Shown: positions 24,865 to 32,391 of the stretch, piece after piece
Numbering within the stretch: position 1 is the stretch's first letter
How the letters are laid out: each line of letters starts with the position of its first letter
Assembly (NCBI RefSeq): GCF_900103455.1
Contig: NZ_FNHI01000006.1
Coordinates: 1-64,000, forward strand
From: Streptomyces wuyuanensis
Lineage (GTDB): Bacteria; Actinomycetota; Actinomycetes; Streptomycetales; Streptomycetaceae
Direction: 5' to 3'
DNA: 64,000 bases
Notes under the pieces: model-generated
Database searches by the model: none
Seen by the model: only the letters and a program-made list of their open reading frames with translations
What the model was told of the DNA's origin: nothing
Made by a program: the position numbers and the translations under genes

Positions 24865-25851
24865 ATGCATGCGATCACGATTCCCGAACCAGGTGGTCCC
24901 GAGGCGCTGGTCTGGGCGGAGGCACCGGACCCGGAACCCGGCAGGGGGGAGGTCCTCGTCGAGGTTGCCGCGAGCGCGGTCAATCGGGCGGACGTCCTCC
25001 AGCGGCAGGGCTTCTACGACCCGCCGCCCGGTGCCTCCCCGTACCCGGGGCTGGAGTGCTCCGGCCGGATCGTGGCCATCGGCGACGGCGTCTCCGGATG
25101 GAGCGTGGGCGACGAGGTGTGCGCGCTGCTGTCGGGCGGCGGATACGCGCAGAAGGTCGCCGTGCCGGCGGGCCAGCTGCTGCCGGTCCCCAAGGGCGTC
25201 GACCTGGTCACGGCGGCGGCACTGCCCGAGGTCACGTGCACCGTCTGGTCGAACGTGTTCATGGTCGCCCATCTGCGGCCCGGCGAGACGCTGCTGGTGC
25301 ACGGTGGCGCCAGCGGGATCGGCACGATGGCCATCCAGCTGGCGAAGGCGGTGGGTGCACGCGTCGCCGTCACCGCCGGCGGGCCCGACAAGCTGGCGCG
25401 CTGCGCCGAGCTGGGCGCCGACATCCTGATCGACTACCGCGAGCAGGACTTCGTCGAGGAGCTGCGGAAGGCGACCGACGGGGCCGGAGCCGATGTCATT
25501 CTCGACATCATCGGTGCGAAGTACCTGGACAGGAACGTGCGTGCGCTGGCCGCCAACGGACGTCTGGCCGTGATCGGGCTGCAGGGCGGGGTGAAGGGCG
25601 AGCTGAACCTCGGGGTGTTGCTCGGCAAGCGGGGAGCCGTGACCGCGACATCGCTGCGCGGGCGCCCGCTGCACGAGAAGGCGGCGATCGTCGCGGCGGT
25701 GCGGGAGCATGTCTGGCCGCTCGTCGAGGCGGGAGCGGTGAAGCCCGTGGTGGACCGTGTGCTGCCGATGCCGGAGGCGGCCGAGGCACACCGGATCCTG
25801 GAGTCCGGTGCCCATGTGGGCAAGGTGCTGCTGGTGGCACAGGCCGGGTAG
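24865..25851 (+). CDS. NAD(P)H:quinone oxidoreductase / zinc-independent alcohol dehydrogenase family
   Basis: A 328-residue medium-chain reductase. The GroES-like N-domain (AVNRADVLQRQGFYDPPPGA) is followed by the nucleotide motif VHGGASGIGTMAIQLAKAVG and a C-terminal LLGKRGAVTATSLRGRPLHEK, all characteristic of the PIG3/QOR branch. The catalytic zinc ligands of alcohol dehydrogenases are absent. It would reduce quinones or enones with NADPH. It starts ten bases after the channel gene and is probably cotranscribed. Confidence 0.9.
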   Translation: MHAITIPEPGGPEALVWAEAPDPEPGRGEVLVEVAASAVNRADVLQRQGFYDPPPGASPYPGLECSGRIVAIGDGVSGWSVGDEVCALLSGGGYAQKVAVPAGQLLPVPKGVDLVTAAALPEVTCTVWSNVFMVAHLRPGETLLVHGGASGIGTMAIQLAKAVGARVAVTAGGPDKLARCAELGADILIDYREQDFVEELRKATDGAGADVILDIIGAKYLDRNVRALAANGRLAVIGLQGGVKGELNLGVLLGKRGAVTATSLRGRPLHEKAAIVAAVREHVWPLVEAGAVKPVVDRVLPMPEAAEAHRILESGAHVGKVLLVAQAG

Positions 25852-25916
25852 CGCCCAGTCGCCCGGCCCGGTCGGCCCCGGGGGCAAGCACGCCGGCCCG
25901 CGTCGTGCCGATGTCG

Positions 25917-25950
25917 ACGGCCCCGCCCTCCACCAGGGGAGCGGGGCCGT
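25917..25950. terminator. Bidirectional hairpin between convergent genes
   Basis: ACGGCCCCGC (25917-25926) pairs perfectly with GCGGGGCCGT (25941-25950). It lies between the quinone oxidoreductase and the convergent bpa gene. Confidence 0.75.
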
Positions 25951-25966
25951 TCTGCGTGAGGGGAAC

Positions 25967-26506
25967 TCAGAGGTAGGGGCCCGAGCGGGCGGCACCGCCG
26001 TGGATGGCCTCGTCGTCGGTGGGGGCGCCCGGGGGAAGGGCACGGCGCATCTGCTCCAGCTGCGCTCGGGCCGCCATCTGCTGGGCGAACAGCGCCGTCT
26101 GGATGCCGTGGAAAAGCCCCTCGAGCCAGCCCACCAGCTGGGCCTGGGCGATGCGCAGCTCGGCCTCCGAGGGAACGGCCTCGTCGGTGAACGGAAGCGA
26201 CAGCCGCTCCAGTTCCTCGACCAGTTCCGGTGCCAGCCCCTCTTCGAGCTCCTTCACCGAGCTCGCGTGGATCTCCTTGAGCCGGACGCGGCTCGCCTCG
26301 TCCAGAGGTGCCACCCGCACTTCCTCCAGCAGCTGCTTGATCATGCTGCCGATCCGCATGACCTTCGCAGGCTGTTCGACCATCTCCGTCACCGGGACCT
26401 CGCGTGCCTCGCCGTCACCTTCACCGCCGCCGAGTGCCATCCCGTTCTGTCCCACGATGAGGACCGGGGGGCTCTCCTGCGACCGTTCATTCCTCGGCAT
26501 CTCCAT
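25967..26506 (-). CDS. bpa: Bacterial proteasome activator (Bpa/PafE family)
   Basis: A 179-residue helical protein of the ATP-independent 20S proteasome activator family. The core four-helix region runs from about residue 40 (VTEMVEQPAKVMRIGSMIKQ) through AQAQLVGWLEGLFHGIQTALFAQQM to about 150. The C-terminus ends SGPYL, close to the GQYL tail by which mycobacterial Bpa docks on the proteasome, with the penultimate Tyr kept. I chose ATG 26506 (MEMPRNERS), the likely family start; ATGs at 26515 and 26500 are near. It forms dodecameric rings that open the proteasome gate. Confidence 0.88.
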   Translation of the reverse strand: MEMPRNERSQESPPVLIVGQNGMALGGGEGDGEAREVPVTEMVEQPAKVMRIGSMIKQLLEEVRVAPLDEASRVRLKEIHASSVKELEEGLAPELVEELERLSLPFTDEAVPSEAELRIAQAQLVGWLEGLFHGIQTALFAQQMAARAQLEQMRRALPPGAPTDDEAIHGGAARSGPYL

Positions 26507-26544
26507 GCCGTCCATTCTCTCGCACATGTGGTTCACCCCACGGT

Positions 26545-26585
26545 GTGCCCCCGCACCGAGGTGATCCACCCTGGTGCGGGGGCAC
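26545..26585. terminator. Terminator of the ABC-exporter operon
   Basis: GTGCCCCCGCACC (26545-26557) and GGTGCGGGGGCAC (26573-26585) are perfect 13-bp arms with a 15-base loop, 31 bases past the permease stop on the minus strand. Confidence 0.78.
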
Positions 26586-26615
26586 GATTTCGTACCGCGT
26601 GTCCCGGAGGGAGGC

Positions 26616-29474
26616 TCAGCTCGCCTCGCGGCGGGCCAGCGCTCCCCGGGACCGGGTGACCAGTGCCGCCAGTACGGCCGCGCCGAGCGGCACCGCGACC
26701 AGCAGGGCGGCCAGCGTCTCCCACGGGATGACGATCGTGGACGCCGGCGGGGTCAGGCTCCCGCCCCAGCCGGAGTCCAGGGCCTGCTCGTACCACTTGA
26801 GCTCCTGGCGGTGCTCGGTGAGCCGCAGGCCGATCGCCGGCAGGACTCCGGCGGCCGAGCCGAGGAGTACGCCCATCGCGGCGATGACTCCGCACTGGAA
26901 TCCGCTCAGTGTCCGGCGGACCCGGGGAGGGGCTCCCACGGCCGCCAGCGTCTTGAGGTCGGCTTCCGCGTCGGCCTGCGCGAGCCCGGTGGCGATACCG
27001 GCCGCTCCGATCGTGATCAGTCCGGCGAAGACCGTCAGGGCGAGCAGGACGATGCTGTTGTCGCTGGAGTAGCCCTCCTCGATGTGCAGATCGATGCTCG
27101 CACCCGTTTTGTCGAGCTCGCCCTCCAGCTTCTGCCGCTGCTCGCTGCTGGGTACCCGGTCCGTGGAGTAGTACGCACCGAGCGGGACGGTGGTGAGGCC
27201 GGACGCCTTGGCCGCCGCCGGAGGCAGGATCATGGCCACGCCGTAGGCGTTGACCTCGTCGGCCGCCTGATGGGCGGGGAAGGACTTGACCACACCGGGG
27301 ACCTCCTTGTCCTCCTCGATCGCCCGGTTCGCGGCCTCCATGTCGGTGATCAGCCTGATGCCGACCGCACCGCTCGTGTCGAGGTTGCGCTTGTCGAAGG
27401 AGACGGCCTTGCCGTCCGCCAGGGCCTTCGCGGCGGCGGGATCGTCGACGGCGAGCACCTTCAGCAGCTTCTCGTCGGCGATGAGCACCCCGCTCTCCGT
27501 GTAGGCCATTCCGGAGCTCTCCTTGCACCGCCAGTCCTTGGCGAGTGCCCGGCGCTGAGCCTTGGAGAACTTCTCCGCGGGATCCTCGCCGTCGGAGGTG
27601 CTCCACAGCGGGCACTGGTTCGCCTTGGGCACGACGATCTCGTAGGAGCCGCACTCCTTGCCGCCGCCGTACGGCGGGCAGCCCTTGTTCCCGACGACGA
27701 TCCGGTCCACATCGGCGCGCACGTCCACGGGCAGGTACTTCTGCACCATGGTGCGGGCCGCCGGAACGTCCCGTCCGCCGCCTTCGGTGATGACCATGGA
27801 GACCGCGCCGTGCGGCAGCCGCGCTTCGTACGAGGCCTCCGCCTGGGCGTCGGTGCTGGAGGCGTACGTGGCCACGGCGACGGTCCCGGCGACCGCGGCG
27901 AGCACGGCGGCCACCGCCGGTGCCGTACGGCCGCGGTTGCGCACGGCGTCCCGCAGCGCGAGCCGCGGCGACAGCGGCAGCCAGCGACCGGACCGGCCGA
28001 AGAGGCCGACCAGCGCGGGCGTCATGGCGACCACGCCGAGCTCCGCGAGGGCGCTGCCGCCCGCGACGATGATGAACTTCTCGGTTAGCAGCGACCCGTA
28101 GAGGGCGATCGCCGCGCCGAGCACCACGGCGACCAGCCCGAGCACGGGCAGTACCCGGTTGCTGCGGCGAATACCGCGGCGGCCGGTGAGTGAGGCCAGA
28201 ACGGTCTGCCGAGAGGCGGTCACGGCCGGGACGATCGCGGCCAGCAGACCGGTGACCACGGCGAGCAGCCCGATGCCGAGCAGTTCCAGGGGCCGGATGT
28301 CGAAGCTGCCGAAGCGCGCACCGATGTAGTCCTCCAGCAGGGGGCGCAGCGCGAAGGTCAGCACCAGGCCGAGGACCGTGCCCACGACAGCGGAGGCGAG
28401 GCCGATCACCAGTCCGCCGGCCAGCACGATGGCCCGGATATGGCGGCGGTCGCCGCCGTTGGCGCCGACCAGCCCCAGCTGGCGGCGTGAGCGCCGGGCG
28501 CCCACCGCGAAGGCGGGCCCGGCCAGCAGACAGATCTCCAGCATGGCCAGACCGACGACCGTGCCGACCGCGGCGAGCGCGGCGGCCTGGGCGGCGGTGC
28601 TCTGCCCGTAGTCCCTGCTGTCCCAGCCCTTGTGCTTGTACAGCGGCACGTCAGCATCGGCCGGCGGGGAGAGCTGCACGGCGCGCGACAGCACCGAGAC
28701 GCCCTTGGTGTTGATCTCCTGGACCATGTTCCACGTGAAACCGCCCGGAACACTGACCAGGTAGCTCGTGGACTTCCCGGTGCCCGACAGCCCGTCTGCG
28801 GCGAGCGCCTTGTCGAGGGGGTCCAGCAGCGCGCCGGGGAGCGCGTTGACCTGGTCGCTCTTCAGCGAGTCCGGCAGTTCGTAGGAGCCGGTGATCGTGT
28901 ACTCGTGGTCCAGCCCGCGCGCCACCAGCTTCGAGCCCACGCTCAGCCCGCTGGACTCCAGGAAGTGGGTCGTCGCCGCCACCTCGTCGGGGGTCTTCGG
29001 GAAGCGCCCCCTGACCGGCGTCATGATGCCCTCGGCCATCGGATCGGCCGCCCTGAGCTCCCGGATCTCCGCGTTCAGCAGCCCGTGCGCGGTGCGCAGC
29101 TTTCCGGAACCGGCCGAGTCCTCCAGGTACTTCGTGCCGGCCGGGAGGGCCTTGCGGACATCCGTGCTGCCCTCGGGCCAGGGCTTGTCCTCGAAGTCCC
29201 CGACGGGGTCGACACCGTTGCCGTCCGGGGTCTGGTGGATGGGCACACCACCGGTGTGGGCATCCTTCACCTGGGCGTCGGCGCGGCCGAGTGTCCGCTC
29301 CAGGGACTGCTCGGTGGAGAGTTCGGCGCTGCGCAGGGTCAGATCGGCGGCGCTCACCCCGAGGATCGGCAGGGCGATCATCGCCAGGACGAGGAAACTG
29401 CGCCCCTTGGAGCGGACGGCGTCGCGGCGGGCGATACGGATCGCTGCGCGCCAGGAGTGGTACCAGTTCCTCAC
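26616..29474 (-). CDS. ABC transporter permease, FtsX/MacB type
   Basis: A 952-residue membrane protein with two FtsX-like units. The first transmembrane helix is at about 28-45 (FLVLAMIALPILGVSAADL), then a large extracellular domain to about 290. A cluster of helices follows (AVGTVVGLAMLEICLLAGPAF, VIGLASAVVGTVLG, LLGIGLLAVVTGLLAAIVPA). A second extracellular domain and final helices complete the protein (LTVFAGLITIGAAGIATGLA). Such permeases work with a LolD-like ATPase to export or sense peptides or antibiotics, or to drive envelope enzymes. It overlaps the ATPase by four bases. A parS-like site is embedded at 28728-28741. Confidence 0.9.
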   Translation of the reverse strand: MRNWYHSWRAAIRIARRDAVRSKGRSFLVLAMIALPILGVSAADLTLRSAELSTEQSLERTLGRADAQVKDAHTGGVPIHQTPDGNGVDPVGDFEDKPWPEGSTDVRKALPAGTKYLEDSAGSGKLRTAHGLLNAEIRELRAADPMAEGIMTPVRGRFPKTPDEVAATTHFLESSGLSVGSKLVARGLDHEYTITGSYELPDSLKSDQVNALPGALLDPLDKALAADGLSGTGKSTSYLVSVPGGFTWNMVQEINTKGVSVLSRAVQLSPPADADVPLYKHKGWDSRDYGQSTAAQAAALAAVGTVVGLAMLEICLLAGPAFAVGARRSRRQLGLVGANGGDRRHIRAIVLAGGLVIGLASAVVGTVLGLVLTFALRPLLEDYIGARFGSFDIRPLELLGIGLLAVVTGLLAAIVPAVTASRQTVLASLTGRRGIRRSNRVLPVLGLVAVVLGAAIALYGSLLTEKFIIVAGGSALAELGVVAMTPALVGLFGRSGRWLPLSPRLALRDAVRNRGRTAPAVAAVLAAVAGTVAVATYASSTDAQAEASYEARLPHGAVSMVITEGGGRDVPAARTMVQKYLPVDVRADVDRIVVGNKGCPPYGGGKECGSYEIVVPKANQCPLWSTSDGEDPAEKFSKAQRRALAKDWRCKESSGMAYTESGVLIADEKLLKVLAVDDPAAAKALADGKAVSFDKRNLDTSGAVGIRLITDMEAANRAIEEDKEVPGVVKSFPAHQAADEVNAYGVAMILPPAAAKASGLTTVPLGAYYSTDRVPSSEQRQKLEGELDKTGASIDLHIEEGYSSDNSIVLLALTVFAGLITIGAAGIATGLAQADAEADLKTLAAVGAPPRVRRTLSGFQCGVIAAMGVLLGSAAGVLPAIGLRLTEHRQELKWYEQALDSGWGGSLTPPASTIVIPWETLAALLVAVPLGAAVLAALVTRSRGALARREAS
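28728..28741. promoter_or_regulatory. parS: parS-like site inside the permease gene
   Basis: GTTCCACGTGAAAC has one break in the palindrome. The surrounding 16-mer TGTTCCACGTGAAACC (28727-28742) is identical to the site at 848-863 read on the other strand, and agrees with the general bacterial parS at 15 of 16 bases. It is intragenic. Confidence 0.78.
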
Positions 29475-30229
29475 CGCTCGGCCGCCTGCCCGCTCAGCAG
29501 GGAGTCCGCGTCGCTGCGCACGGTCTGGTCGACGACCGAGCCGTCGCGCAGGAAGACGACCCGGTCCGCCCAGGCGGCGAAGCGCGGCTCATGGGTGACG
29601 AGGATGCCCGCAGCCCCCGCGTCGCAGCGGGTGCGCAGCAGCGCGAGGACGGACTCGCCAGTCTCCGAGTCAAGAGCGCCGGTCGGTTCGTCGGCGAGTA
29701 CCAGGCGGCGGTCGCCGACGAGTGCGCGGGCGATCGCCACGCGCTGCTGCTGGCCGCCGGACATCTCGTCGGGGAACCGGTCGGCGAGATGACCGAGACC
29801 CATCTCGTCGAGGGCCGCAACGGCCTCGGACCGGGCCTTGCGGGCCGAGTGGCCGTCGAGTTCGCGCGGCAGCGCGATGTTCTCCGCGGCCGTGAGCGCC
29901 GGTATGAGGTTGTAGTCCTGGAAGACGTACCCGATGCTGCGCCGGCGCAGGGCGGCGAGCGTCTTCCGGTCGGCGGTGGTGATGTCGGTGTTCTCGACGA
30001 TCACCTGGCCCGACGTCGGTGTGTCCAGCCCGCCCGCGATCGTCAGGAGCGTGGACTTTCCGGAGCCGGACGGGCCCATGACGGCGACGAGTTCACCGGG
30101 GAACACATCGAGGTCGACACCGCGCAGCGCGTGAACTTCGGTGGCGCCGCTGCCGTGCACCCGGGTCAGATTCCGTAGTTGCAGAACGGGCTGCTGGGGC
30201 TGGTGGGGCTGGTGGGATTGGTCGGACAT
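29471..30229 (-). CDS. ABC transporter ATP-binding protein, LolD/MacB class
   Basis: A 252-residue ATPase with Walker A GPSGSGKSTLL, Q-loop FQDYNLIP, signature MSGGQQQRVAIARAL and Walker B RLVLADEPTGALD. It energises the adjacent FtsX-type permease. The N-terminus starts with a short His/Gln/Pro repeat (QSHQPHQPQQP). It is translationally coupled to the permease and lies 219 bases after a PadR gene on the same strand, the usual repressor partner of such exporters. Confidence 0.95.
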   Translation of the reverse strand: MSDQSHQPHQPQQPVLQLRNLTRVHGSGATEVHALRGVDLDVFPGELVAVMGPSGSGKSTLLTIAGGLDTPTSGQVIVENTDITTADRKTLAALRRRSIGYVFQDYNLIPALTAAENIALPRELDGHSARKARSEAVAALDEMGLGHLADRFPDEMSGGQQQRVAIARALVGDRRLVLADEPTGALDSETGESVLALLRTRCDAGAAGILVTHEPRFAAWADRVVFLRDGSVVDQTVRSDADSLLSGQAAER

Positions 30230-30448
30230 GAGGGGTCCCCCTTGGGCGTACGCCTGAGGCGTACCTGAGCGGATGTGGAAGGCGGGGTGCCTGGGAGGCG
30301 CCGGGGCGAGATGCCGGGACGGGCCTTTGGAGACGGCCGGACGGAGGGCTCGCGCCCCGCCTGGCGAACGACGGGGTCCTCACCCCGGTTGACGCCGCTG
30401 GATCGACGCCGGCGCTGGACACCTCCCCTGCAGAGCAGGGGCGACGAC

Positions 30449-31063
30449 TCAGCCGGGCCTCCCCCGGTGACCGCGAACGGGCGCCGGAGCCGGGGCGGGT
30501 GGGGGTGCGGGCTCCGGGCGCTGTTCCGCCGCTGCGGAGAGCCGGATGAGCCGGGCCTCGCAGTGGTCGAGCCAGCGGGCTTCCGCCTCGGTCTGGAAGA
30601 TGAGCTGTTCGAGCACGAGCAGCCAGGCGATCTCGTCCCGGTCGGCGGGCGCCGGTTCCAGTGCCTGGGCCTTGAGCCGGGTGTAGTCCTGCATCGCCTT
30701 CACGGTGTGGCGGCGCTGGGACTGGATGACGTCGCGGATGTCGACGGCCGGCGCACCGACCGCCATGGCGAGCTTGATGGCCAGCTCGTCCCGCGCGGGG
30801 CTGGTCCGGTCGACGGGCCGCTCGAACCAGGCCCTCAGCTCGTCCCGCCCGGCGTCGGTGATGCCGTAGAGCGTGTGGCCGGCCTCGTCCTCGCCGTCCT
30901 GGACGACCATGCCGTCGCGCTCCAGCCGGTTCAGGGTCGTGTAGACCTGGCCCACGTTGAGCGGCCAGGTCGAGCCCGTACGCGATTCGAACTCCGTGCG
31001 GAGCTGGGAACCGTAGCGGGGACCGTGTTCGAGGAGGGCGAGGAGCCCGTGCCGGATCGACAT
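30449..31063 (-). CDS. PadR-family transcriptional regulator
   Basis: A 204-residue regulator with the PadR winged helix at 1-80 (MSIRHGLLALLEHGPRYGSQ, then VYTTLNRLERDGMV) and the Vir C-terminal helical domain to about 175. A Pro/Ala tail ends the protein. I start at ATG 31063, matching the family start; frames upstream run through the promoter. There is no ribosome site and a promoter abuts the ATG, so the mRNA is probably leaderless. A 24-bp palindrome covers the start codon, implying autorepression and control of the downstream ABC exporter. Confidence 0.9.
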   Translation of the reverse strand: MSIRHGLLALLEHGPRYGSQLRTEFESRTGSTWPLNVGQVYTTLNRLERDGMVVQDGEDEAGHTLYGITDAGRDELRAWFERPVDRTSPARDELAIKLAMAVGAPAVDIRDVIQSQRRHTVKAMQDYTRLKAQALEPAPADRDEIAWLLVLEQLIFQTEAEARWLDHCEARLIRLSAAAEQRPEPAPPPAPAPAPVRGHRGRPG

Positions 31064-31085
31064 ACCGAGTATGTATACCGGGTAT
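31062..31085. promoter_or_regulatory. PadR operator palindrome overlapping the padR start and -10
   Basis: Twenty-four bases with nine of twelve symmetric pairs; the outer parts are ATACC and GGTAT, with TATGTATA in the middle. It overlaps the padR ATG. On the minus strand TTGGCC lies 17 bases before TATACA, which is eight bases before the ATG. Confidence 0.65.
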
Positions 31086-31242
31086 GCCGACGACGGCCAA
31101 CCGCCCTGAGACGGACGTCGGGCGTAGGCCGTACGGGGGACCCCCGGGCCAGCGGAGGATGACACCGGTGTACGCACCCGGACGAATCGGGGCGATGAAG
31201 GGCCGGACCGGGGGCGAACAGGTGGACGGCGCGGTGCGGGGC

Positions 31243-32154
31243 TCAGCCGCGGCGCAGCCGCAGCCCCATGTATCCGAGCCCCAGTCCCATGAGGGCACAG
31301 CCGGCGCCCAGTGTCAGCACCGGGATCTGGCGTTCGAGCGGCTGGGACACGGGCTGCGGGTGGGACTCGCCCGCGGCGGCGGGGGAGGCGTCGTCCGCGG
31401 AGGTGGGTTCCGAGGGTGACGGCTCGTCGGGCACGGCCTGCGACTCGTCCTCGTCCTCGGTGCGCGGCGTCATGTCCTCATCGGGCTCGCGGCCGCGGTC
31501 GACCCCGTGCTCATGGCCGTCGTGGCCGTGGGGCCGATCGGGTGACGGCGACGCGTCGAGCGAGGGAACGGCGGTCCGGCCGGGGCGCAGCCGGCCCTCA
31601 CCCGCCTGACGTCCGGCCAGCGACGCGGTGGGCGACGGATCGGGCCGTTCGGCGGCCGTCCCGGCAGGCGGTGTGCCCGGTTTCCCGGGGTGCCGGGGCG
31701 CCGCCGGACGATCGCCGTCGCCGTTGTCCGGCGACGGCGTGCTGCCCTCGACCCTCGGGGCCGACGGTGAGCCGTGCGCCGGAATGCCGTGGCGATGCGT
31801 CGGACGGTCCGGGCCGTCGTCGTCCGCGCGACCGCCCTGCCCCCCGGAGTACCCGCGTTCCTCGCCGTGCCCGTCTCGGCCGTAACGGCCGCCCCCGCCG
31901 TGCGCCTCGCCGCCGTGGGGGCCGCGTTCATCGCGTGCCTCGCCGCCGAACCGCCCGTTCCGCGCGTCCCCCTTGCGTCCGGGGCCGTAGTGACGGCCGT
32001 CCCGGCCGCTGTCGCCGCGCTGTCCCTCTCCTTCTCCGCGCGCGTCCTCGGCGTGGGTCAGGGGGCTCTCGGCGTAGGCGTACGACGCCACGGGCAGGGT
32101 GAGCGCCAGTGCCGCGAGGGTCGTCGCGCAGTGCGTGCGGAGCTTCGGAGTCAC
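31243..32154 (-). CDS. Secreted, C-terminally anchored His/Gly/Asp/Pro-rich protein of unknown function
   Basis: A 303-residue protein. GTG 32154, seven bases after GGGAGGGGG, begins a signal peptide (about 1-30) whose hydrophobic stretch is TTLAALALTLPVASYAYA. The long middle is low complexity, first Gly/Arg/His/Glu-rich (GGEAHGGGGRYGRDGHG), then Pro/Ser/Asp-rich, with a HGHDGHEHG cluster that might bind metal. A single helix near the C-terminus (PVLTLGAGCALMGLGLGYMG) with RLRRG after it looks like a membrane anchor. There is no LPXTG motif. No known family is recognised. Flanked by a PadR/ABC locus and a kinase gene. Confidence 0.65.
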   Translation of the reverse strand: MTPKLRTHCATTLAALALTLPVASYAYAESPLTHAEDARGEGEGQRGDSGRDGRHYGPGRKGDARNGRFGGEARDERGPHGGEAHGGGGRYGRDGHGEERGYSGGQGGRADDDGPDRPTHRHGIPAHGSPSAPRVEGSTPSPDNGDGDRPAAPRHPGKPGTPPAGTAAERPDPSPTASLAGRQAGEGRLRPGRTAVPSLDASPSPDRPHGHDGHEHGVDRGREPDEDMTPRTEDEDESQAVPDEPSPSEPTSADDASPAAAGESHPQPVSQPLERQIPVLTLGAGCALMGLGLGYMGLRLRRG

Positions 32155-32247
32155 GGAGTGACCCCCTCCCGAGCCAGGTCGCCGAGGTTTCGGACTCAGC
32201 GTCACATGGCCGGGTGTTTCCGGCATCCCGGGCAAAACCGGACTGCT

Positions 32248-32295
32248 TGACGGTGAGCGGTCCGGCACGAAAGCGTGCCGGACCGCTCACGGTCA
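32248..32295. terminator. Very long terminator hairpin downstream of the PASTA kinase
   Basis: Two 22-base arms (32248-32269, 32274-32295) pair at 21 of 22 positions around AAAG; the inner 17 pairs are perfect. It is about 100 bases after the kinase stop on the minus strand and before the secreted-protein gene. Confidence 0.8.
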
Positions 32296-32391
32296 GGGCC
32301 GCTCACGCTCGGGGCCGTTCGCTCTCGGGGCAGAGGCCCCCTCGGCGTGCGCGGGCGCGCCGCTCGCTCCCCGGACCGCCTCGGCCACGGC

